DNA of 53,053 nt from an uncultured Lachnospiraceae bacterium (lineage in GTDB: Bacteria > Bacillota > Clostridia > Lachnospirales > Lachnospiraceae): assembly GCA_944384155.1 (NCBI GenBank), contig CALWSG010000016.1:1-53053 (forward strand), in the 5' to 3' direction. This document shows, piece after piece, positions 1 to 7,503 of the stretch. A model generated the notes under the pieces. The model had not been told where the DNA came from, did no database searches, and worked only from the letters and a program-made list of their open reading frames with translations. Both the position numbers and the translations under genes were made by a program. Positions within the stretch are counted from its first letter, which is position 1. Each line of letters begins with the position of its first letter.

Positions 1-1029
1 CTTAAGGAAGCTGGTATGAAGGTTGAACTGTTTGAAGGGGTAGAGCATGATCCGTCTGTTGAGACAGTGAAGAAGGGTGAAGACGCTAGGAGAAAGTTTG
101 AGCCTGACTGGATAGTTGCAGTGGGCGGCGGTTCACCGATAGATGCTGCAAAGGCTATGTGGGCTTTTTATGAGTATCCAGAGACAACATTTGAGGAGCT
201 TATAACACCATTTAACTTCCCTACACTTCGTACAAAGGCAAAATTCTGTGCTATACCTTCAACATCAGGTACAGCTACTGAGGTTACTGCATTCTCAGTT
301 ATAACAGATTACTCAAAGGGAATTAAATATCCTTTAGCAGATTTTAATATTACTCCTGATGTTGCAATAGTTGATCCTGACCTTGCAGAAACAATGCCTC
401 CTAAGCTTACGGCACATACAGGTATGGATGCAATGACACACGCAATAGAAGCTTATGTATCAACGCTTAACTGTGACTATACAGATCCTTTGGCACTTCA
501 TGCCATAAAGATGATTTCAGAAAAGCTTGTAGCCTCATATAACGGAGATATGTCAGCACGTGCTTCAATGCATAATGCACAGTGTCTTGCAGGTATGGCA
601 TTTTCAAATGCACTTCTTGGTATTGTTCATTCAATGGCACATAAGACAGGTGCAGCATATTCAGGCGGTCACATTGTACATGGCTGTGCAAATGCAATGT
701 ATCTTCCAAAAGTTATTAAATATAATGCAGGAGATGAAACAGCAAAGAAGAGATATGAGGAGATTGCAGCCTTTATAGGACTTGAGCCTTCAGTAGATGC
801 CCTTATAAACCATATTAAGGAAATGAATAAAAATCTTAATATTCCTACATGCATTAAGGATTACGAGGGCGGAATAATTGACGAGAAGGAATTCCTTGAT
901 AAGCTTGACACAGTTGCAGAGCTTGCAGTCGGAGATGCCTGCACAGGTTCAAATCCACGTTCAATAGATCCTCCTACAATGGCAAAGCTTCTTAAGTGCT
1001 GCTATTATGATTTGGAAGTAGATTTCTAA
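1..1029 (+). CDS. Iron-containing alcohol dehydrogenase, 5'-truncated by window edge
   Basis: The frame is open from base 1, so the true start lies upstream; about 45 N-terminal residues are missing compared with the usual 380-390 residue family length. The nucleotide-binding loop GGGSPIDAAK is present, followed by the metal-site segments HTGMDAMTHAIEAY and the pair of histidines in SMAHKTG and GGHIVHGCAN, which match the Asp/His/His/His iron ligands of group III alcohol dehydrogenases. The C-terminus (DACTGSNPR...YYDLEVDF) matches single-domain clostridial enzymes rather than the end of bifunctional AdhE. It probably reduces aldehydes to alcohols with NAD(P)H in fermentation; the exact substrate cannot be read from sequence. 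A strong hairpin terminator follows. Confidence 0.9.
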   Translation, partial: LKEAGMKVELFEGVEHDPSVETVKKGEDARRKFEPDWIVAVGGGSPIDAAKAMWAFYEYPETTFEELITPFNFPTLRTKAKFCAIPSTSGTATEVTAFSVITDYSKGIKYPLADFNITPDVAIVDPDLAETMPPKLTAHTGMDAMTHAIEAYVSTLNCDYTDPLALHAIKMISEKLVASYNGDMSARASMHNAQCLAGMAFSNALLGIVHSMAHKTGAAYSGGHIVHGCANAMYLPKVIKYNAGDETAKKRYEEIAAFIGLEPSVDALINHIKEMNKNLNIPTCIKDYEGGIIDEKEFLDKLDTVAELAVGDACTGSNPRSIDPPTMAKLLKCCYYDLEVDF

Positions 1030-1048
1030 AAAATCTTACATAGAAAAC

Positions 1049-1106
1049 AAATATGAGTGTATAAAATCCATGGTTAACACCTTAGATTATATGCACTCAT
1101 ATTTTT
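1049..1106. terminator. Bidirectional terminator between convergent genes
   Basis: ATATGAGTG (1051-1059) pairs exactly with CACTCATAT (1094-1102), and the inner TATAA/TTATA extends the stem with a small bulge. A T-run follows on the + strand and A-rich sequence precedes the stem, so it can stop both the dehydrogenase transcript and the convergent methyltransferase transcript. Confidence 0.75.
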
Positions 1107-1114
1107 ATGCCGTG

Positions 1115-2317
1115 CTACATTTCATCCAGTACCTGAAAAATATAAAATTTCAAATAGTAGGATTCATTGGAGGACCACAGTATAGGGTGGTCAGGAGCCT
1201 GTGTACGGAACTCAACCTGTCTTAAATATCTATGTACATCTCTGGCCGCCTTATTTATGGTTTCCGTAAATAATTCATATGACATAAAGTGGGAGCAGGA
1301 GCAGGTTGCAAGAAATCCTCCGTTTTTAATAAGCTTCATGGCTCTTAAGTTGATTTCCTTGTAGCCTTTAACTGCATTTTTAACAGAGCTTCTTGACTTG
1401 GTAAAGGCAGGAGGGTCAAGAATAATAACATCGTACTTTTCCCCCTTTCTTTCAAGCTCAGGAAGCAATTCAAATACATCTGTACATAAAAATTTTACAC
1501 TGCCGGAAAGTCCGTTTAATTCTGCATTTTTCTCTGCCTGAGATACGGCAAGCTCTGATGCATCAACACCCAGAACAGATTTTGCACCGCCAATTCCTGC
1601 ATTCAATGCAAAGGAGCCGGTGTGTGTAAAACAGTCAAGGACTTTGGCATTCTTACAAAGTTTTTGAATGGCAAGGCGGTTATACTTTTGGTCAAGGAAG
1701 AATCCGGTCTTTTGACCGTCTTTTACATCTACAATATATCTGACACCGTTTTCAATGATTTCAACATCAGTGTTAAATTCATCACCTATAAATCCCTTAA
1801 TTCTTTCCATTCCTTCATTGGTGCGAACCTTGGCATCGCTTCTTTCATAAACTCCTCTTATAAGAACACCATCACTTTCAAGAATTTCCTTTAATGTATT
1901 AACAATAAGGGATTTATATTTATCGATTCCAAGAGCAAGTGATTCTACAACAAGAACATCAGAGAACTTGTCAATAACAAGTCCCGGCAGGAAATCAGCC
2001 TCACCGAAAACAATTCGGCAGCTTGATGTATCAACTGTTTTTTTTCGGTACTCCCATGCATTTATAAGACGCTTTTCAAAAAAAGCTTTGTCTATAATAG
2101 TATCAGTGCTTCTTGTAAGAAGGCGGATGCGTATTTTTGAAAAAGTATTAATAAAACCTATTCCAAGGGGATAGCCGTTAAAAGCCTTAACAAGGACAAG
2201 ACCTCCATTTTCAAACGATTCATCAATTTTGTCTATTTCATTATCAAATATCCACATGCCCCCTGCATTTATTGTTCTTCCCTCGCCTTTTTTCAGCGTA
2301 ACTATAGGATATGACAT
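1115..2317 (-). CDS. Class I SAM-dependent rRNA methyltransferase (RlmI/RlmK-like, PUA domain)
   Basis: A 400-residue cytoplasmic protein. The N-terminal ~75 residues look like a PUA RNA-binding domain (begins MSYPIVTLKKGEGRTINAG). The C-terminal half is a Rossmann methyltransferase with the SAM loop LDCFTHTGSFALNAG, the acidic strand end GVDAS, and the catalytic DPPAF motif of (cytosine-5 / guanine-N2) RNA methyltransferases, then CSCSHFMS. The family modifies 23S rRNA (RlmI makes m5C1962 in E. coli); the exact base here is inferred only. A frame 17 codons longer is open, but the start at 2317 is chosen because AGAAAGGA lies about 7 bases before it and the family begins there. Monocistronic, with its own promoter at 2355-2383. 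Confidence 0.88.
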   Translation of the reverse strand: MSYPIVTLKKGEGRTINAGGMWIFDNEIDKIDESFENGGLVLVKAFNGYPLGIGFINTFSKIRIRLLTRSTDTIIDKAFFEKRLINAWEYRKKTVDTSSCRIVFGEADFLPGLVIDKFSDVLVVESLALGIDKYKSLIVNTLKEILESDGVLIRGVYERSDAKVRTNEGMERIKGFIGDEFNTDVEIIENGVRYIVDVKDGQKTGFFLDQKYNRLAIQKLCKNAKVLDCFTHTGSFALNAGIGGAKSVLGVDASELAVSQAEKNAELNGLSGSVKFLCTDVFELLPELERKGEKYDVIILDPPAFTKSRSSVKNAVKGYKEINLRAMKLIKNGGFLATCSCSHFMSYELFTETINKAARDVHRYLRQVEFRTQAPDHPILWSSNESYYLKFYIFQVLDEM

Positions 2318-2354
2318 ACTAAATTCCTTTCTAAAATAAATTGGACTATAATGT

Positions 2355-2383
2355 AGTATAGCACACAAAAAATATCATGCCAA
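2355..2383 (-). promoter_or_regulatory. Sigma-A-type promoter for the methyltransferase gene
   Basis: On the minus strand TTGGCA (2383-2378), a 17-base spacer and TATACT (2360-2355). The -10 is preceded by TGC, giving an extended -10 element. Confidence 0.6.
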
Positions 2384-2409
2384 GACAAATTACGGACAGA
2401 TTAATTTTG

Positions 2410-2438
2410 TTGAAAATGTAAAGGATATAGTGTATCCT
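2410..2438 (+). promoter_or_regulatory. Possible promoter for the glycerol-1-phosphate dehydrogenase gene
   Basis: TTGAAA (2410-2415), 17 bases, TATCCT (2433-2438). The -10 is imperfect and an overlapping TATAAA at 2439-2444 could be used instead. It leaves a leader of about 110 bases in which no riboswitch was recognised. Confidence 0.35.
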
Positions 2439-2557
2439 ATAAATAATTAAGAAACATTGTAACGATTATTTTTTATTTCTATACTTGGGATTTGTGTCTG
2501 TGCACACTTGACGCAAATCCGTATGTGCAAAAAATGTGTGCAGAAATGAGGATTATT

Positions 2558-3901
2558 ATGGATTTTTCGGAATATATAAACAGAGAAATTAAATGCGGCT
2601 GCGGCAGGATTCATAAATGCTATATTAAGGATATCATAATAAAGGATAATGCTGTAAAGGAAATTGAAAGAATTATAGATGATAATGGATATAAAAATAT
2701 TTTTATTGTGGCAGATACAAACACATGGAAGGCAGCAGGAGTTCAGACTCTTAAGGCGATAGAGTCTGCCATGAGGGAAACTGATGGAAGAAAGAGCATA
2801 AAGGTCACTAAGTATATATTTAAGGATAGGGAGCTTATCCCGGATGAAAAATCAATAGGAACACTTATTATAAATGTGCCTGAGGGCTGCGATTTTGTTA
2901 TAGCAGTAGGCTCGGGAACAATAAATGATATGTGTAAGCTTATAAGCGGAAGAATAAATGCTGATTATTGTATTGTTGCCACAGCACCTTCAATGGATGG
3001 ATTTGCCTCAAATGTCTCGCCTTTAATAATAAACCATTTAAAGACAACCATAGAAACAAAAATACCTGATTATATAATAGGAGACATTGAAATTCTAAGA
3101 AATGCCCCTAAACATATGATAGCGGCAGGTGCAGGAGATATTATAGGAAAGTATGTGTGTCTTACAGACTGGAAGCTTGCAAATCTTGTGAATAAAGAAT
3201 ATTACTGCAGGGAAATGGAAGATTTGGTGAGAAAATCAGTAGAAACTGTTGTAAGTACAATAAGACCGTATATAGGCAGTGACAATAATGATTTCTTAAG
3301 AAACAAAAAGACAGTTGAGGGTATAATGGAGGGGCTTGTGCTGTCAGGAATTGCTATGAGCTATGTTGGAAACTCAAGACCGGCATCAGGAAGCGAGCAC
3401 CATCTGTCCCACTATTGGGAGATGATGTTTTTGTTTGAGGGAAGAAAAATGGTGCCACACGGAACAAAGGTTGCAATAGGAACATTAAAGACAATAAAGC
3501 TTTATGAAAAGCTGAGAAGAAGAAAGCCTGATTTTAACCAGGCAAGAGAAAATATACATTTTGATAAAAAGAAATGGGAAAAGGAAATGAAAAGGGTGTA
3601 CCGTGAAGCGGCAGATAAGGTTATAGAACTGGAAAACACCTGTAAGAAAAATTCAGATGAGGAGGTGGGACGAAGACTTGATATTCTTGATAAAAACTGG
3701 GGCAGGGCAGAAAAAATCATGGATACTCTGCCGGCATCAGATTATATAGAGGATATATTGAAGGCAATGGGTGCACCATATAAGGCAAAGCATGTAGGAG
3801 TGGAAAAGGAAGTATTAAAGGACAGTATAAAATATGCAAAGGAGCTTAGGAACAGGTATGGTCTTTTGCAGATATTGTTTGATATTGGAATGTATAAATA
3901 A
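2558..3901 (+). CDS. egsA: sn-glycerol-1-phosphate dehydrogenase (EgsA/AraM family)
   Basis: 447 residues, group III metal-dependent dehydrogenase fold. Visible motifs are the nucleotide loop IAVGSGTINDMCK, TAPSMDGFASNVSPL, and the metal ligands Asp in AAGAGDIIGKY, His in GSEHHLSHYWEM and His in VPHGTKVAIG. AraM-type enzymes reduce dihydroxyacetone phosphate to sn-glycerol-1-phosphate, the archaeal-type lipid backbone; in Bacillus this feeds heptaprenylglyceryl phosphate synthesis (known for the family, inferred here). The frame is open 22 codons further upstream, but GAGG lies 6-7 bases before 2558 and MDFSEYINREIKCGCGR is the natural N-terminus. No PcrB/GGGP synthase partner lies nearby. 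An inner helical insert around residues 320-400 makes it slightly longer than typical. Confidence 0.85.
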   Translation: MDFSEYINREIKCGCGRIHKCYIKDIIIKDNAVKEIERIIDDNGYKNIFIVADTNTWKAAGVQTLKAIESAMRETDGRKSIKVTKYIFKDRELIPDEKSIGTLIINVPEGCDFVIAVGSGTINDMCKLISGRINADYCIVATAPSMDGFASNVSPLIINHLKTTIETKIPDYIIGDIEILRNAPKHMIAAGAGDIIGKYVCLTDWKLANLVNKEYYCREMEDLVRKSVETVVSTIRPYIGSDNNDFLRNKKTVEGIMEGLVLSGIAMSYVGNSRPASGSEHHLSHYWEMMFLFEGRKMVPHGTKVAIGTLKTIKLYEKLRRRKPDFNQARENIHFDKKKWEKEMKRVYREAADKVIELENTCKKNSDEEVGRRLDILDKNWGRAEKIMDTLPASDYIEDILKAMGAPYKAKHVGVEKEVLKDSIKYAKELRNRYGLLQILFDIGMYK

Positions 3902-3906
3902 AAAAA

Positions 3907-3935
3907 TTGACATAATTACTAATAAATGTTAAAAT
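3907..3935 (+). promoter_or_regulatory. Strong sigma-A promoter for the secreted orphan gene
   Basis: TTGACA (3907-3912), 17 bases, TAAAAT (3930-3935). It begins only six bases after the preceding stop codon, giving a leader of about 60 bases before the ATG at 4002. Confidence 0.7.
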
Positions 3936-4001
3936 TTTCATATAAGCATAGAGAAATAGTATACGGTAAAAATGTTCAAAAGTTTATAAGGAGAGATGTA
4001 T

Positions 4002-4457
4002 ATGGCAAAGTGTAGAATTGTAAGAAAAATTATATCATTAGGGATTTCAGCAGTGATGATAGTAACAATGTCTGTAAGTAGCTTTGCAGGTATGGTAACG
4101 GAAACAAAGCCGACAGCAGAGTTTGGAACATTTCAGGGAAGAAGTATAATGAATAGCGGGGTAAGCAAAACGATAAAGCTTGATGTAGCTTCAGGGCAAC
4201 TTCCAATGGGAAAATATGTATTAAAAGCAGATATTAGTTACTATAATGTTAACGGAAATACATTGATTACATCAAAAAGCTTTGAGAAAAGTAATCCTAC
4301 AACCATGTTGTTTACAAAAACCATAGACTTATATGGATATTATAATCAATACACGAATAGTAATGATGGATTTAGAACAACACCTGTAAAGTGTTATAGC
4401 ACTCATGAGGCAAGAGGTACCGGGTCTGTAGCAGTATATATTACAAATAGTTTATAA
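4002..4457 (+). CDS. Small secreted protein of unknown function
   Basis: 151 residues. A clear Sec signal peptide: basic MAKCRIVRKII, a hydrophobic core, and a probable cleavage after SSFA near residue 30. The mature ~120 residues contain no motif I recognise; they are rich in Thr, Ser, Tyr and Asn with predicted strands (KTIKLDVASGQLPMGKYVLK, a SYYNVNG stretch), suggesting a small beta-sheet extracellular protein. No Cys is seen in the mature part. AAGGAG at 3988-3993 sits 8 bases before the ATG at 4002; another ATG at 3996 would be only 2 bases from it and is rejected. The gene is bounded by its own promoter and a hairpin, so it is probably monocistronic. Function unknown. Confidence 0.75.
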   Translation: MAKCRIVRKIISLGISAVMIVTMSVSSFAGMVTETKPTAEFGTFQGRSIMNSGVSKTIKLDVASGQLPMGKYVLKADISYYNVNGNTLITSKSFEKSNPTTMLFTKTIDLYGYYNQYTNSNDGFRTTPVKCYSTHEARGTGSVAVYITNSL

Positions 4458-4463
4458 ATAATG

Positions 4464-4493
4464 TATTGCGGACATAAATAAGTGTCCGCAATA
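4464..4493 (+). terminator. Hairpin terminator after the secreted orphan
   Basis: TATTGCGGACA (4464-4474) and TGTCCGCAATA (4483-4493) form an 11-bp perfect stem with an 8-base loop, followed by a weak T-rich stretch (ATTTAAAT). Confidence 0.65.
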
Positions 4494-4543
4494 ATTTAAA
4501 TAGGCACTATGATAATATATGTATGAATTATTAGGAGAGAAAT

Positions 4544-5560
4544 ATGAGAAAAATCATTATGTTTAGTTCATTAATTTTATTACTATTGTGTGGGTGCGAA
4601 AATGAAGAGTCAGACAGCAATATTAATGCTGATGCCAATGAAATGGGAGATATAAAGTTAGAAGATATTTTCGGTGAGGAAGAGGAGATAGATGTTTCAT
4701 TTGATGAAAATGGTGATTTTATAGGAATATCAGGTATAGATTTAGTGTTTGATTATGAAAATCTTGAAGGGGTATCATTAAAATGCGAAAATAATATGGT
4801 AAACAATAAATTGAATTTTTCAACAAAAGCAAAAAAACTCGATGTGGGAGTAATTATTTTTGTTGATGGCATACTTCAGCCAGTATCTTTTAATGGAGGG
4901 GCATCAAAAGAGTTTAATATTATAACTGTGGGTGGAGAAAAAACGGAAACAGATATATCATATGAGCTGATATCGGGAAAAGGCGGAAGCAGTGTGAGGG
5001 TAAATACCATGACATTGTTAAATCCGTCACTTGAGATAACAGAAAATACAACCTCTGTGGGAGTGTGCTTTAGAGAATCTCAAAATATTGCCCTTAGTGC
5101 GATGTGCAGCAGAGATGTTGAATGTGAGCCGGGAGACAGTACGTTTGAGAAAATCCCAATGCCGCAGGATATTAAAAATATAGTGGAGATGGAAAAAAAG
5201 CAGCAGGATGCGGTTATTCATATAAAAGCTGTATATAAGCAAAATGGAGAGGAAACAGACAGATTGTCTATAAACGGAGACAGGCTTGTGTTTGACATGG
5301 AACTGTACGGGGGAGAGTATGGAGAATATAATTTATATGTATTTTTAAATAATACATCTATTAATTGTTTTAACGGCAAAAAATATAATCAGGTAAAGGT
5401 AAGCAGTGATGATATAACAAAGGTAACAGTAGACGCAGATGTTTCACAGCTTAATCTTCCGGAATATACCCAGCTTTTTGTTGTGGCAGCACCGGTGGGA
5501 AGTATAGCCGGAGGTGAACTTGAAAAATTTAATAATATTATTGTTGATAATATTGATTAG
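4544..5560 (+). CDS. Lipoprotein of unknown function, first gene of an ABC-2 cassette
   Basis: 338 residues. The N-terminus MRKIIMFSSLILLLLCGC is a lipoprotein signal peptide with the lipobox LLCGC, so Cys18 is probably lipidated and the protein sits on the outer face of the membrane. The mature part is acidic at first (several EDE runs), then beta-rich; I see no catalytic motif. AGGAGAG lies 6-7 bases upstream of the ATG. Only 12 bases separate it from the ATPase gene, which starts a tightly packed cassette with two permeases, so a role as an extracytoplasmic accessory or sensor of that transporter is inferred. Codon use and base composition look more AT-rich than flanking housekeeping genes. 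Confidence 0.75.
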   Translation: MRKIIMFSSLILLLLCGCENEESDSNINADANEMGDIKLEDIFGEEEEIDVSFDENGDFIGISGIDLVFDYENLEGVSLKCENNMVNNKLNFSTKAKKLDVGVIIFVDGILQPVSFNGGASKEFNIITVGGEKTETDISYELISGKGGSSVRVNTMTLLNPSLEITENTTSVGVCFRESQNIALSAMCSRDVECEPGDSTFEKIPMPQDIKNIVEMEKKQQDAVIHIKAVYKQNGEETDRLSINGDRLVFDMELYGGEYGEYNLYVFLNNTSINCFNGKKYNQVKVSSDDITKVTVDADVSQLNLPEYTQLFVVAAPVGSIAGGELEKFNNIIVDNID

Positions 5561-5572
5561 GGGAAGTGGAAA

Positions 5573-6448
5573 ATGCTTAAGGTAGAGTGCAGTGATGTGT
5601 TTTATGGTAAAAATCATGTTCTGTATAATGTAGATTTACAACTGGATTACGGGATATATGGGCTGATAGGAGAAAACGGTGCAGGAAAAACTACATTTAT
5701 TGGTCTTATAACAGGATTGCTCAAGCCAAAAAAAGGTAGAGTGCTGTGGAATGATGTGGAGATAGGAAAGCTTGGGAGAAAATATTATGATAATGTAGGA
5801 TATCTTCCCCAGTTTCCTGCTTTATACGGAGAATTTTATCCCATAGAGTTTTTATATTATATGGCAGAGCTTAAGGGAATGAAGAAAAAAGAGTATAAGG
5901 ATAGGGCAGATAAGCTTCTTGATTTTGTTGGTCTTGGACATGAGAGAAAAAAAAGAATATGTCAGTTTTCAGGAGGAATGAGACAAAGGCTTGGTATAGC
6001 ACAGGCATTGCTTAATAACCCTAAGCTTTTGATATTAGATGAGCCTACAGCAGGTCTTGATCCCAGAGAGAGAATACGTTTTAAAAATATTATTACAGAG
6101 CTTTCCAAGGACAAGATAGTTATTTTGGCTACGCATATTATATCCGATATAGAAAATATAGCAAATGAGATTATATTTTTAAGTCAAGGAAGAATAATAA
6201 GTAAGCTGACAGCAGATGAAATGCTTGCGGAGCTGGAGGGAAAAGTATATACTGCAAAAATAGATGAGTATACATATGAAACCATAGACAGGTCATTGAT
6301 TTCACGAGTAATAAATTGCAACGATTCTTACATGGTACGTGGATTTATAAAAGGTATACAGGGGGCGGTTGAGACAAAGCCCACTCTGGAGGATGTGTTT
6401 TTATATAAAATGTTAGAAATAAATGAGGGGTGTCATGATAAGATTTGA
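5573..6448 (+). CDS. ABC transporter ATP-binding protein (ABC-2 export type)
   Basis: 291 residues, cytoplasmic ATPase. Walker A GENGAGKTT (about residues 33-41), Q-loop in GYLPQFPALYG, signature FSGGMRQRLGIAQAL, Walker B LLILDEPTAGLDP, H-loop ATHIISD. A C-terminal extension of ~70 residues follows, as in CcmA-type ATPases that energise drug, bacteriocin or antimicrobial-peptide export. It is the second gene of the cassette and overlaps the next gene by 14 bases, indicating translational coupling. Substrate unknown. Confidence 0.92.
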   Translation: MLKVECSDVFYGKNHVLYNVDLQLDYGIYGLIGENGAGKTTFIGLITGLLKPKKGRVLWNDVEIGKLGRKYYDNVGYLPQFPALYGEFYPIEFLYYMAELKGMKKKEYKDRADKLLDFVGLGHERKKRICQFSGGMRQRLGIAQALLNNPKLLILDEPTAGLDPRERIRFKNIITELSKDKIVILATHIISDIENIANEIIFLSQGRIISKLTADEMLAELEGKVYTAKIDEYTYETIDRSLISRVINCNDSYMVRGFIKGIQGAVETKPTLEDVFLYKMLEINEGCHDKI

Positions 6449-7475
6449 ATTAAAAAAAATATGGAAAAATAAAATATTTATTGTTTTTCTTTTTGCATTC
6501 ATATTTATAGATGTTATTTTGATATATAATGAAAATCTTACCCAAATTAATGTAAATAAATATAAAGACCATAGATATAGTATTGAGGTATATGATAATA
6601 TAAAGGGTAGAATATCATTACAAAAGGTTGAATATCTCGAGAGTATATCATTGAATCCTGATTATGAAACTGTTGATACTGTTTTTTTATTACAGAGAAT
6701 AAATAAGGCACTTCAATATAGGATTAAGGCACAAGAGGTTGTGTCAGGAGCGGAAACCAATATAGAGTTTTACGAGAGTATAGGAAATAAAAAAGAAGCT
6801 ATAAGAAATACATATATTGCGGACTGCTTTAGGGGAAGAAGTATAAATGATTATTATAATTATGATGGCATAGATGAGTATTTAAAGTTTGATTATTCGA
6901 CCATGATGGTTACAATTTTAATGGTAATAAGTATTTTCCCTTTGTTTTACAGAGACAGAAAATCGGGAATGGACAGAATAATTAAGACGGTAAAGAACGG
7001 AGGACATACTATAGTATTAGTTAAGCTTGCATCTATGATAATAACAGGTCTGTGTTTAATATGTTTGTTAAGAGTCATTGAATATATTGAGTTTCATGTA
7101 ATATATGGATTTGAGGCATTAGATCACCCGCTTTATCATGTTCCGGAATACAATGCCACTTTATTTTCAGAGAGTATAAGGCAGTTTTTTATACTTGATT
7201 TATGTATGAAATGTCTTGGTATATTAATTATAATAATATTATTATGTGCAGCTGCTTGTATTATTAAATATTCAATAGCTCCTGTTATTATTATAATGCC
7301 TTTATTTCTGTCAGGAGGGATTATTAAGCTTTTTAACGGATATAGAATGGCAAAAGAAACTGAGCTTATATATGTGGGATATGAATTTTTTACTGATATA
7401 TTCTTAACAATAGCAGCGGCAATTGTTATATGTATTGTAGGAGTGATGGCAGTGGGACGGCTTTATATAAAATAG
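6435..7475 (+). CDS. ABC-2 type permease subunit
   Basis: 346 residues, integral membrane. Starts with MIRFELKKIWKNK, typical of ABC-2 permeases, then a first membrane helix (about residues 13-32), an extracytoplasmic loop of ~120 residues with helical character, and about five further helices between residues 155 and 340, ending RLYIK. GAGGGG precedes the ATG at 6435 by about 4 bases; an upstream in-frame ATG at 6423 lacks a site. It overlaps the ATPase gene by 14 bases. Likely forms a heterodimeric channel with the next gene product. Confidence 0.8.
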   Translation: MIRFELKKIWKNKIFIVFLFAFIFIDVILIYNENLTQINVNKYKDHRYSIEVYDNIKGRISLQKVEYLESISLNPDYETVDTVFLLQRINKALQYRIKAQEVVSGAETNIEFYESIGNKKEAIRNTYIADCFRGRSINDYYNYDGIDEYLKFDYSTMMVTILMVISIFPLFYRDRKSGMDRIIKTVKNGGHTIVLVKLASMIITGLCLICLLRVIEYIEFHVIYGFEALDHPLYHVPEYNATLFSESIRQFFILDLCMKCLGILIIIILLCAAACIIKYSIAPVIIIMPLFLSGGIIKLFNGYRMAKETELIYVGYEFFTDIFLTIAAAIVICIVGVMAVGRLYIK

Positions 7476-7503
7476 GCATCAATGCTTCGGAATGGAGATT
7501 AGT

